A DNA stretch of 49,451 nucleotides from contig JAFGQN010000030.1 of assembly GCA_016935665.1 (NCBI GenBank), forward strand, positions 1 to 49,451, in the 5' to 3' direction. The DNA comes from Deltaproteobacteria bacterium. Its GTDB lineage: Bacteria; Myxococcota_A; Polyangia; JAAYKL01. Numbering within the stretch: position 1 is the first letter of the stretch; the number at the start of each line of letters is the position of its first letter. The translations under genes were made by a program, and so were the position numbers. The notes below the pieces were generated by a model, which ran no database searches, was not told where the DNA came from, and saw only the letters and a program-made list of their open reading frames with translations. Below are positions 43,539 through 49,451 of the stretch, in pieces.

Positions 43539-44237
43539 ATGACTATTTTTTTAAAGAACAGACAGCTGCTGGAAGATTTTAGAGAAGGCAAAAAAGATGC
43601 GCTGCAATCCGTTTATCAAAGCTACCGTCAGGATGTGGAACGGTTTGTCTCATGTGGATGGATTAGTAAAAAGACGAAAATGAGATCCCGTGTGAATTTC
43701 AGCGGCGATAACGATTTGCGAATTGAGCTGATTCAGGAAGTATTTTTAAGGGCGTTTTCAAAGAATGCACGAGTTTCCTATGATGGTGTTCGGCTGTATC
43801 GGAACTATTTGCTGACGCTGGCGCGCAATGTTGTTGTTGATTATGTCAACGCTCATCCGGATGAGTCGAACACACATGTCAGTGTGGACATGGAGATTGA
43901 TCGGGTCGGGTCAATCCAGATCCTTTCTGCTGAAGATGATCCATACGTCTCTCCCGAGGAGTCGCTTAACTGGCAGCGGTGTGTCAGAGCAATGCGCGAA
44001 TATGTCGCCGCCCTCGACGACACGATGCAGCAGTTCGTACAATTGAGATTCAGACAGGAACTGACGTTGCTGGAAGTCGCGCGGCGCCTGAACATTTCAA
44101 GAGGAAAGGCGCGCCATATGGAGAAGCAGCTGGGACGAGAGCTTAAAAGCTATCTTGAAGAGCGACACCTGATTTCTTCAAAAGAAATACAACAGCTTAC
44201 AGCCAAACTGAATAATATTTCAGTATCTACACCATAG
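43539..44237 (+). CDS. sigma-70 family RNA polymerase sigma factor (ECF-like)
   Basis: A 232-residue two-domain sigma factor. Region 2 covers about residues 12-105, with LEDFREGKKDALQSVYQSYR, LIQEVFLRAFS (the E-V-F-L-R-A-F pattern of region 2) and YLLTLARNVVVDYV. After a 45-residue linker, region 4 covers about 148-207, with the helix-turn-helix TLLEVARRLNISRGKARHMEKQL that would read the -35 box. Region 3 is missing, as in extracytoplasmic-function sigmas, though a 25-residue C-terminal tail is extra. ATG 43539 has AGGA upstream; ATG 43521 is in frame. A single-pass membrane protein and a secreted caspase-like protein follow, so the sigma factor probably controls this module. Confidence 0.85.
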   Translation: MTIFLKNRQLLEDFREGKKDALQSVYQSYRQDVERFVSCGWISKKTKMRSRVNFSGDNDLRIELIQEVFLRAFSKNARVSYDGVRLYRNYLLTLARNVVVDYVNAHPDESNTHVSVDMEIDRVGSIQILSAEDDPYVSPEESLNWQRCVRAMREYVAALDDTMQQFVQLRFRQELTLLEVARRLNISRGKARHMEKQLGRELKSYLEERHLISSKEIQQLTAKLNNISVSTP

Positions 44238-44249
44238 AAGGAAATTGTT

Positions 44250-44939
44250 TTGTCAAAGAAGAATTATCAGGACTGTTTTAGAGTGTTTTCTGAAAGACAG
44301 GGGGTATCGGTTCAGGAGCACGAGCAAATCTTTGAAACAGTTTATAAAAAGACGTCTCAGGCAGAGTCTCCCTATGGGGTAAATCGCGTGCGGCTGACCA
44401 CCTTTTCAAGGTGGGCGGTACCAGTTTTGGCTGGGTGCCTGATTGTCGCCGCTGCGCTCTGGTTCGAATTCCCATATGGCAGTTCGCATTCGAATCGCGA
44501 TGTGACAGATGAATACACGGCAAAGGGAAACAGCTCCGGTCCGCTGGTAATGTTTCAGTGCGCGGACCGCACGACGCCACATACCTGCCACAGAAACGAT
44601 ACGATGATATTTAAAGTGCTTCCGCCAAAGGCACAGCCATACTTCGCATCGTTTGCGCGTCATGTGAAAAGCAACTCTGTGGTGTGGTACTATCCGTCAA
44701 ACGAAAAAGAGAAAAGTGAATTCATCGACGATACCAATTCCGTAACGGCGTTTAGAGAAGGCATTTATATTGGCGATGAACATGTAGCCGGAGATTACGA
44801 ACTGATATCCATTTTTTCCGATCATCCCCTTGCGCTTGACGATATTCGCCAATTGTTTGAAGCGGAACGCAAAATCACTCAGAACGAAATGACCGTTGTA
44901 AAATCTGCCATGACAGTGGCAGGCCAGAAGATTGAATGA
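44250..44939 (+). CDS. single-pass membrane protein, candidate anti-sigma regulator
   Basis: A 229-residue protein with an N-terminal cytoplasmic part of about 52 residues, one membrane helix (WAVPVLAGCLIVAAALWF, about 55-72) and a periplasmic domain of about 155 residues. The topology and position directly after a sigma-factor gene suit an anti-sigma factor, but no zinc-binding HxxxCxxC motif is present, so this is inference from place and shape. The periplasmic part has two Cys (MFQCADRTTPHTCHR) that could pair. It starts at TTG 44250 with AAGGA about eight bases upstream. Its stop overlaps the caspase gene start by four bases (ATGA), so the two products are made together. Confidence 0.65.
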   Translation: MSKKNYQDCFRVFSERQGVSVQEHEQIFETVYKKTSQAESPYGVNRVRLTTFSRWAVPVLAGCLIVAAALWFEFPYGSSHSNRDVTDEYTAKGNSSGPLVMFQCADRTTPHTCHRNDTMIFKVLPPKAQPYFASFARHVKSNSVVWYYPSNEKEKSEFIDDTNSVTAFREGIYIGDEHVAGDYELISIFSDHPLALDDIRQLFEAERKITQNEMTVVKSAMTVAGQKIE

Positions 44940-46540
44940 AGCCTAATTATACATATTTGATACTCTGCATGGTATTGCTTTTTGTTTCAGCACCGGCGGT
45001 GGCCAAAACGAAGGCGTTCGCTCTGGTTGTGGGCAATAACACCGCGCCTCAGGAATCCTCACTTGATACGCTTAAATTCGCTGATGATGATGCGGTGCGG
45101 TTTTATCGTTTTTTTTTGAAATTTGCTGACACCGCTGTGCTCATGACGGTGCCGGATGAGAAAACGCAGGCCCGATATCATGGGATTTCATCCATCGCAA
45201 TGATACCGGATTTGGCGAGGTTTCAGCAGACGTTCAGGAAAATTACACAGAAGATGCAGAAAGCCAGAAACAGCGGATTCGAGACCGTTCTGTATATTAC
45301 ATACAGCGGGCATGGCGCCTATGACGAATCTGGCAATGCCTATCTGACGCTGGTCAGTGGCCGCGTCACGCATCAGATGCTATTTGATGCGATTAAAAAG
45401 GCAAATGCAGATTATACCCATCTGTTTATCGACGCCTGTTATGCGGGAGACATGGTGCACTCCAGGGGTCCGTTCAGTAAAGAAACCAGTGGCCGGCGGG
45501 TGACAGTTCCCGACGAAATGATGGATTCGCTGACTGATGAGACCCGAACGTCGCTGCCCGGACTCGGCGTACTCATTGCCGCATCGGAGAATGGCATGAC
45601 TCATGAATGGTCTGCGATTGAATCCGGAGTGTTTACCCATGAACTTCTTTCGGGCCTGTCGGGTCCTGCGGATATCAATCTCGATGGCAGGATTGAATAC
45701 AGTGAAATTGTTGCGTTTGTTTCCGTTGCGAATCGTAATGTGGAAGACATCCGGGGGAAGATCCGAATCATTGGTGAACCGCCAGGACGAAATCAGAACG
45801 CTCCCATTGTGGATTTGGCGACGCTATCCAATGTGGCGTATCTGGTGGGCAACCCATCACATCTGGGGCATTTTCACGTTGAACTGGATGGTGGTGAGCG
45901 CTATCTGGATGCCAATCTTGGAGATATGATGTGGATGCATGTGGTGCTTCCCGCAAATCGTACTGCATACCTTTATGTGCATGATAAATTTGTGGCAATG
46001 ACACCGCATGACGATGAGGTCATCAGGCTAAAAAATCTAGAATACAGCGGAAATGCGTTCTTACCCAAAGGTCAACTGGACAGGGCGCTGATGGAAGGTT
46101 TGTTTTCAAGCGAATATGGCAGGCGTTACTACACCGGTTTTATTGACAGCGCTCAGCTCACTGGCGTTCGATTTGATACACCTGAATTTCACATGCCCTC
46201 AGCCGGGCCTTTTGATCTGTTTGGGAAGAGACGTAATCAGAGGAAAACTGCCGCCATTGTGAGTTTGAGTATTGCAAGTGTTGCAGCCGCCACCGCGATA
46301 GTGCTGGGGGCGCTCACGATTAATGCCAAAAAGGATTTTGACAATACGGATTATCATAAGCCATCAGTGGATGCCGACGAGCGATATTACCGTTACAGTG
46401 GTGCATTCTGGGGGGTGACAGGCGTGATGGTACTGGGAACGGCGGTTGGTATTGCGTTGATGCCAAAGAAGAAAAGGGTGAACAGTCATGGGCTGTCAAT
46501 TGGAGAGTCCAATGCATTGTCACTGACCTGCAGGTTCTAA
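44936..46540 (+). CDS. exported caspase-family (peptidase C14) protein
   Basis: A 534-residue protein with a signal peptide (LILCMVLLFVSAPAVAK). The caspase-like p20 domain at about 25-240 has KAFALVVGNN, LKFADDDAV, the catalytic His126 in LYITYSGHGAYDESG and Cys168 in HLFIDACYAGDM, so the dyad is intact. A middle domain follows at about 280-430. Then come two Ala/Gly-rich helices (AAIVSLSIASVAAATAIVLGAL and FWGVTGVMVLGTAVGIALMP). The tail ends in SLTCRF, an aromatic-terminated strand. The protease would therefore act outside the cytoplasm. It is translationally coupled to the preceding membrane protein, and the lectin lipoprotein begins one base after its stop. Substrate unknown. Confidence 0.88.
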   Translation: MKPNYTYLILCMVLLFVSAPAVAKTKAFALVVGNNTAPQESSLDTLKFADDDAVRFYRFFLKFADTAVLMTVPDEKTQARYHGISSIAMIPDLARFQQTFRKITQKMQKARNSGFETVLYITYSGHGAYDESGNAYLTLVSGRVTHQMLFDAIKKANADYTHLFIDACYAGDMVHSRGPFSKETSGRRVTVPDEMMDSLTDETRTSLPGLGVLIAASENGMTHEWSAIESGVFTHELLSGLSGPADINLDGRIEYSEIVAFVSVANRNVEDIRGKIRIIGEPPGRNQNAPIVDLATLSNVAYLVGNPSHLGHFHVELDGGERYLDANLGDMMWMHVVLPANRTAYLYVHDKFVAMTPHDDEVIRLKNLEYSGNAFLPKGQLDRALMEGLFSSEYGRRYYTGFIDSAQLTGVRFDTPEFHMPSAGPFDLFGKRRNQRKTAAIVSLSIASVAAATAIVLGALTINAKKDFDNTDYHKPSVDADERYYRYSGAFWGVTGVMVLGTAVGIALMPKKKRVNSHGLSIGESNALSLTCRF

Positions 46541-46541
46541 T

Positions 46542-47483
46542 ATGAAAAAAATAATTCCATTTACGGTGTGGATGTTGCAGGTTTCCTGCAGTCTGGACAT
46601 GTCTGAGCATTACAGATGCGATGACAATTCTGATTGTGGGAAAGGATATTTGTGCGCTGCCGACAACGTATGTGTTGGTGATGAACAGACTATTCCGCGG
46701 AACGGGAATCAACAGATGGCGTCAGATAATGGGATGGATTCGTGTACCGGATCAGAAGGCGATACTGCGACGGGCAATCGCGACGACAGCGGACTGGAAC
46801 CGGAAAATGGCAACACCACCGAAGAGGGAGTCGATCATGATACTCAAAATGTGCCGGTCAACAATTCCGATATGAGAGACAGTTCCGGAAACAATTTCGA
46901 CACTGATACCGGAACTGACATAAGCATCTCAACGGATCAGTCAACCGATGCGGGCAATCCTGATGATACTGCAACCATTTCAACCATCGATTCTGACACA
47001 TTTACCGATGAGGAATCCGATTCATATCTGAACAACACTGCCGATTCGGGTGAAGACAATGATACAGATGTCATCGTTGACGTTTCTGCCAGAGTCACTT
47101 TTGTCAATCTGAAGGGATATTCCCTGAATCGACACTTTGATGATAACGTGAATGGTTCGGCCGTTAATCTTTGGACATCCAATAACAGTCCAAGCCAGGA
47201 CTGGTATTTTGCGACAGACGGTTCCATTCGCAGCGCTTCAGACATCCGTTATTGTCTGAACGTTCAGAACAGCAATTTTTCCGCATGGGCAGTTGTCAAT
47301 CTCTGGGAATGCCAGGGGAGCGCTGCACAAAAGTGGGTGCTGTCAGCAGATACGCTCAGGCCGTCGGAAGATACCGATTTGTGTGTGAACCTGCATAACG
47401 ATGACAACCGAAACGGGGCCACTATTAATTTATGGGATTGCACTGGTCACGACAGTCAGAAATGGCAGGTTGTGCGTCACTGA
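46542..47483 (+). CDS. lipoprotein with acidic linker and ricin-type beta-trefoil lectin domain
   Basis: A 313-residue lipoprotein. A short leader ends in a lipobox at Cys16 (LQVSC). A Cys-rich patch follows (YRCDDNSDCGKGYLCAADNVC), as in small disulfide-bonded myxobacterial lipoprotein motifs. Residues about 65-180 are an Asp/Asn/Ser/Thr linker. The last 130 residues form a ricin-B-type beta-trefoil with QxW repeats in SPSQDWYF, AAQKWVL and DSQKWQVV, with VNLW/INLW strands before them. Such domains bind galactose- or xylose-containing glycans. The gene starts one base after the caspase stop and is the likely surface adhesin of the module. Its lectin domain is a close paralogue of the protein at 47799. 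Confidence 0.87.
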   Translation: MKKIIPFTVWMLQVSCSLDMSEHYRCDDNSDCGKGYLCAADNVCVGDEQTIPRNGNQQMASDNGMDSCTGSEGDTATGNRDDSGLEPENGNTTEEGVDHDTQNVPVNNSDMRDSSGNNFDTDTGTDISISTDQSTDAGNPDDTATISTIDSDTFTDEESDSYLNNTADSGEDNDTDVIVDVSARVTFVNLKGYSLNRHFDDNVNGSAVNLWTSNNSPSQDWYFATDGSIRSASDIRYCLNVQNSNFSAWAVVNLWECQGSAAQKWVLSADTLRPSEDTDLCVNLHNDDNRNGATINLWDCTGHDSQKWQVVRH

Positions 47484-47798
47484 TTTTTTTGTCATTAAAA
47501 ATTTAATTTGCACAACCAAAAACCATTTCTCCCCGGTAATAATTAAACGAATACAAAAAATTCAGCGGTCGTAATGTGAACCGCAGACGGTTTATCTGCG
47601 GTGGCGGAGGCATGTGTTTATGCAGGGCGACTATCTGCAGCACAAGTGTCGCCAGTGACATCCGTCATGTGTGTTGAAAAAAAAATAAAGAAGCCGTGCG
47701 CGGCATCTTGATGATTATTGGGACAATGGTGTCCTGCAATTGCGACACAGGATGGTCCTGATTCGCAACCTGTATTGAAAACTCGGAAAGGAAAAGTC
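47484..47798. other. intergenic region between the two lectin genes
   Basis: This 315-base gap is AT-rich and contains no convincing frame. It holds a stem at 47581-47601 and, further on, short GC-rich pairings (GGCGAC with GTCGCC near 47624-47655 and GCCG-TGCG-CGGC near 47693). The ribosome-binding site of the second lectin gene, AAAGGAAAAGTC, lies at its right edge. The second lectin gene probably has its own promoter here. Confidence 0.5.
47581..47601 (+). terminator. hairpin downstream of the lectin lipoprotein gene
   Basis: CCGCAGA-CGGTTTA-TCTGCGG forms a seven-pair stem with a seven-base loop about 100 bases after the lipoprotein stop. No T-tract follows, so intrinsic termination is uncertain; it may stabilise the 3' end of the mRNA or act with Rho. 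Confidence 0.4.
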
Positions 47799-48278
47799 AT
47801 GTCTTTAAAGAAAAAATTATTAGCAGCCTGTTTGTTTTTGTTACTGGCCAGTTTGGCATTTGGCGTGTTTGCAGATATTCCCGCCTCTTCAACTTTCGTC
47901 AACAAAATGAATTTTACCGTGAATCGGCATAACAATCTGCATCAGAATGGCGCCCTGATAAATTTGTGGCAGCTGAATCATAATCCGAGTCAGGATTGGT
48001 ATATGATGGCCGACGGGACGATTCGCAGCGCTTCAAATCCTAACTACTGTTTGAATATTCACAACTATAGTCTGAAAGATGGCGCTGTCATTAATCTTTG
48101 GCAATGCAATGGCAATGACAGCCAGAAATGGTCGCGTGTGGGCACTACACTCAGACCGCAGAAAAATACCAAATACTGTCTGAATCTGCATAATTACGAC
48201 AACAAAAATAATGCCACCATCAATCTGTGGAGCTGCAATGGCCACGATAGCCAGTATTGGAAAATCATTACGCACTGA
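47799..48278 (+). CDS. secreted ricin-type beta-trefoil lectin
   Basis: A 159-residue secreted protein that is only a signal peptide (LLAACLFLLLASLAFGVFA, cleavage after about residue 25) and one beta-trefoil. Three QxW units are visible at Gln65-Trp67, Gln109-Trp111 and Gln152-Trp154, each after an INLW strand, together with YCLNIHNY and YCLNLHNY glycan-site segments. It matches the lectin domain of the lipoprotein at 46542 along its whole length, so the two arose by duplication; this copy has no lipobox and is released. AAAGGA supports ATG 47799. The frame runs open to 47718, but that part shows no homology. Its 3' end overlaps the convergent IS66-like gene by 11 bases. Confidence 0.9.
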   Translation: MSLKKKLLAACLFLLLASLAFGVFADIPASSTFVNKMNFTVNRHNNLHQNGALINLWQLNHNPSQDWYMMADGTIRSASNPNYCLNIHNYSLKDGAVINLWQCNGNDSQKWSRVGTTLRPQKNTKYCLNLHNYDNKNNATINLWSCNGHDSQYWKIITH

Positions 48279-48759
48279 TGACGTCTCTCGGAAATCCGCA
48301 GCTATCCATCCTGTTGTCTGGAGAAATTAAGGCAAAGATTCTGTTGTCCTTCCCAGGGACATCAAACAGCATCTGTCCCAACGGGGCCACATGCGATTTC
48401 AGCCATAATTCAGTCTCTGCTCCGTCATAAACGCCTCTCTCATGAAGGAGTCCTGACAGGAATTCTCCCTCAAAAAGCTCGGGTGAATCCGGCAACTCAA
48501 CAATCGACCGTTTATCGTCGGAGTATATTATAGACTGTTCTTCGACCGTAGGCTCGGACGCCTCTGCCTTTGGTGCCGCCTTCTGAGCCGTTTGGGATAT
48601 TAGCCCATCCTGTCTGAATTTACTGCGCCAATTGAAAAATAACTGAAATCTCACACCACGCTCTTTGCAAAAATCCACTATACTCCGACCACTTGATTCC
48701 CATTCTTCATGCAGATCCGCCCACCATTGCCTGGACCTGCCCGATTTGTACTTTTTCAT
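48268..48759 (-). CDS. IS66-type TnpA-like helix-turn-helix protein, orphan
   Basis: A 163-residue protein. The N-terminal 50 residues (RSRQWWADLHEEWESSGRSIVDFCKERGVRFQLFFNWRSKF) match the helix-turn-helix of IS66-family accessory proteins. The C-terminal 90 residues (VELPDSPELFEGEFLSGLL and onward) are unlike the usual TnpA tail and unrecognised. No TnpB or TnpC transposase gene adjoins it, so it is either an IS remnant or a domesticated DNA-binding protein. GGAGGT lies five bases before ATG 48759, a strong ribosome-binding site that argues it is expressed; GTG 48765 is less likely. The stop lies inside the 3' end of the lectin gene. Confidence 0.7.
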   Translation of the reverse strand: MKKYKSGRSRQWWADLHEEWESSGRSIVDFCKERGVRFQLFFNWRSKFRQDGLISQTAQKAAPKAEASEPTVEEQSIIYSDDKRSIVELPDSPELFEGEFLSGLLHERGVYDGAETELWLKSHVAPLGQMLFDVPGKDNRIFALISPDNRMDSCGFPRDVISA

Positions 48760-48962
48760 TGTCACACCTCCATTTCGGGCGTGACTCTACACCATCAAAA
48801 AATAGTATCGTAGGCGTGTTCACAGGACGGATGCGGTGGAGGCGTATATGCCATATCTCTGCGGGATAGTCCCTCCCGGGGTGCAGCCGACAATGGCGCG
48901 CGTTGTTGTACGAATCGATAGTGAACCGTCTGAAAATACGATTAGACTATGAAATCAACTCT

Positions 48963-48989
48963 GTCTATTTATGTAATAGACGGTTTTTT
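48963..48989 (+). terminator. terminator-like hairpin with no gene directly upstream
   Basis: GTCTATT-TATGT-AATAGAC is a perfect seven-pair stem followed by GG and six T, a good intrinsic terminator on the plus strand. The nearest plus-strand gene ends almost 700 bases upstream, so it either ends a long 3' region or belongs to a small transcript or a lost gene. Confidence 0.65.
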
Positions 48990-49030
48990 GGGTAAAAAAA
49001 AAAAATCAGCACAATTTTTCCGCCAACAAA

Positions 49031-49159
49031 ACCCATCGGGGACGCAGACCCATCGGGGACGCAGACCCATCGGGGACGCAGACCCATCGGGGACGCAGGA
49101 CCCATCGGGGACGCAGCGCAACAAAACCCATCGGGGACGCAGACCCATCGGGAACGCAG
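49031..49159. repeat. 17-bp tandem repeat array with spacer
   Basis: Seven copies of ACCCATCGGGGACGCAG. Copies 1-4 (49031-49098) are perfect and contiguous, one extra G follows, and copy 5 is at 49100-49116. The spacer CGCAACAAA is at 49117-49125, copy 6 at 49126-49142 and copy 7 (one G to A change) at 49143-49159. CGCAACAAA recurs after copy 7 and, as CCAACAAA, before copy 1, giving a higher-order pattern. There are no unique spacers, so it is not CRISPR. The array is likely to vary in copy number. Confidence 0.9.
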
Positions 49160-49379
49160 CGCAACAAATGGGAGCACCTCACCGCGAGTAATTCGGGTAT
49201 TTTTTGGCAGCCAATTAATCCCTCAAAAAACACGATTGCAGCTCACAACATACGCCCAATAGCCGGCCGATGGTGGCCATTTGTGACCGTTGGCCAAATG
49301 CTTCTCAGCCATATGGTTGAAATTATTGGAAATATAAAATGGCCCGATTTCTGCAAAGCTGCGCGCCGAAAGGACGCGT

Positions 49380-49451
49380 ATGCGAAAATCAAGACAGCTT
49401 CAGTTGGCCGATACCGGCATCTTTCATAAATTCTTCAGAGGACACAACGGG
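49380..49451 (+). CDS. probable REP-associated (IS200-like) tyrosine transposase, 5' end only
   Basis: A frame from ATG 49380 runs to the window edge in phase, giving 24 residues: MRKSRQLQLADTGIFHKFFR, then GHNG. The arrangement of basic start, L-x-L, G-x-x-x-x-H and RGHNG resembles the first strand of Y1-type REP-associated transposases, whose usual text is G-x-x-Y-H-V-x-x-R-G-N. Only the N terminus is present, so the catalytic His-x-His and Tyr cannot be checked. There is no strong ribosome-binding site. The adjacent repeat-rich region suits such an element. Confidence 0.55.
   Translation, partial: MRKSRQLQLADTGIFHKFFRGHNG

Larger units (their letters stand above)
48760..49379. other. non-coding, repeat-rich region
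   Basis: This 620-base stretch has no gene I would call. It contains a terminator-like hairpin (48963-48989), a 12-A run near 48997-49008, the 17-bp tandem repeat (49031-49159) and an AT-rich lead-in to the partial transposase. Frames crossing the tandem repeat are artefacts of its low complexity. It is probably a mobile-element boundary or an insertion hot spot. Confidence 0.6.

Noticed and set aside
49031-49159. Tandem repeat considered as a CRISPR array
   Set aside because: Units are contiguous or separated by the same nine bases; there are no unique spacers and no cas genes.
49271-49300. CATTTG...CAAATG inverted repeat considered as a REP element
   Set aside because: Only a six-pair stem with an 11-base loop and no second copy in view; too weak to call.

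Overview
The window looks like chromosome from a Gram-negative member of the Myxococcota / former Deltaproteobacteria. The best evidence is an mglB-mglA pair whose MglA product matches the Myxococcus-type protein almost motif for motif. Other support comes from several secreted lipoproteins with long Asp/Thr/Ser linkers, a Tat-exported lipoprotein, hybrid sensor kinases, a secreted caspase-like protein and ricin-type lectins. No rRNA, tRNA or CRISPR array was seen. Genus and species cannot be told from this sequence.

Layout. 0.2-4.3 kb: a membrane protein, a ferritin-like protein, and a minus-strand run mglB-mglA-OmpA-like lipoprotein-Ppx/GppA phosphatase. 4.5-8.5 kb: an HD-domain protein, phosphoglycerate kinase and a membrane-bound chemoreceptor-like protein. 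8.5-14.7 kb: a tightly packed minus-strand biosynthetic cluster (FabH/OleA-like ketosynthase, B12-type radical SAM enzyme, NAD(P)-dependent epimerase/reductase, F390-synthetase-like adenylating enzyme) with a membrane acyltransferase upstream. 14.8-19.5 kb: surface and envelope proteins, including an SDT-rich lipoprotein and a beta-propeller protein. 19.5-25.7 kb: mostly metabolism (HAD phosphatase, methyltransferase, cysteine synthase, DapA-family aldolase, DUF302-glutaredoxin fusion, diaminopimelate decarboxylase, 2Fe-2S ferredoxin). 25.7-33.4 kb: a Na/Pi transporter, two histidine kinases and, between the kinases, a two-gene unit of a repeat-containing Tat lipoprotein followed by a radical SAM/SPASM enzyme. 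33.5-37.6 kb: a MoxR-DUF58-BatA operon. 37.6-43.4 kb: a methyltransferase, a GH3 glycosidase lipoprotein, a DCC-family protein, an alkaline phosphatase lipoprotein, a MITE-like element and a small membrane protein. 43.5-48.3 kb: a more AT-rich accessory module of sigma factor, single-pass membrane protein, secreted caspase-like protein and two ricin-type lectins. 48.3-49.45 kb: mobile-element remnants, a 17-bp tandem repeat and the 5' end of a probable REP-type transposase.

The strongest candidate for an undescribed system is 29907-31592. A twin-arginine lipoprotein carries five copies of a D-(E/T)-G-x-L-(A/M)-G motif separated by acidic Ser/Thr linkers, and a radical SAM/SPASM enzyme follows 12 bases later. 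This is the layout expected for a multi-core, post-translationally modified exported peptide. A second candidate is the sigma factor-caspase-lectin module (43539-48278). A third is the ketosynthase/B12-radical-SAM/adenylation cluster (8534-14718), which has an OleA/OleD flavour but lacks OleB, a canonical OleC and a visible acyl carrier protein.

Limits: all family calls come from reading motifs by eye. No database search, structure prediction or codon statistics were run. Start codons were chosen from visible ribosome-binding sites, overlaps and signal peptides.
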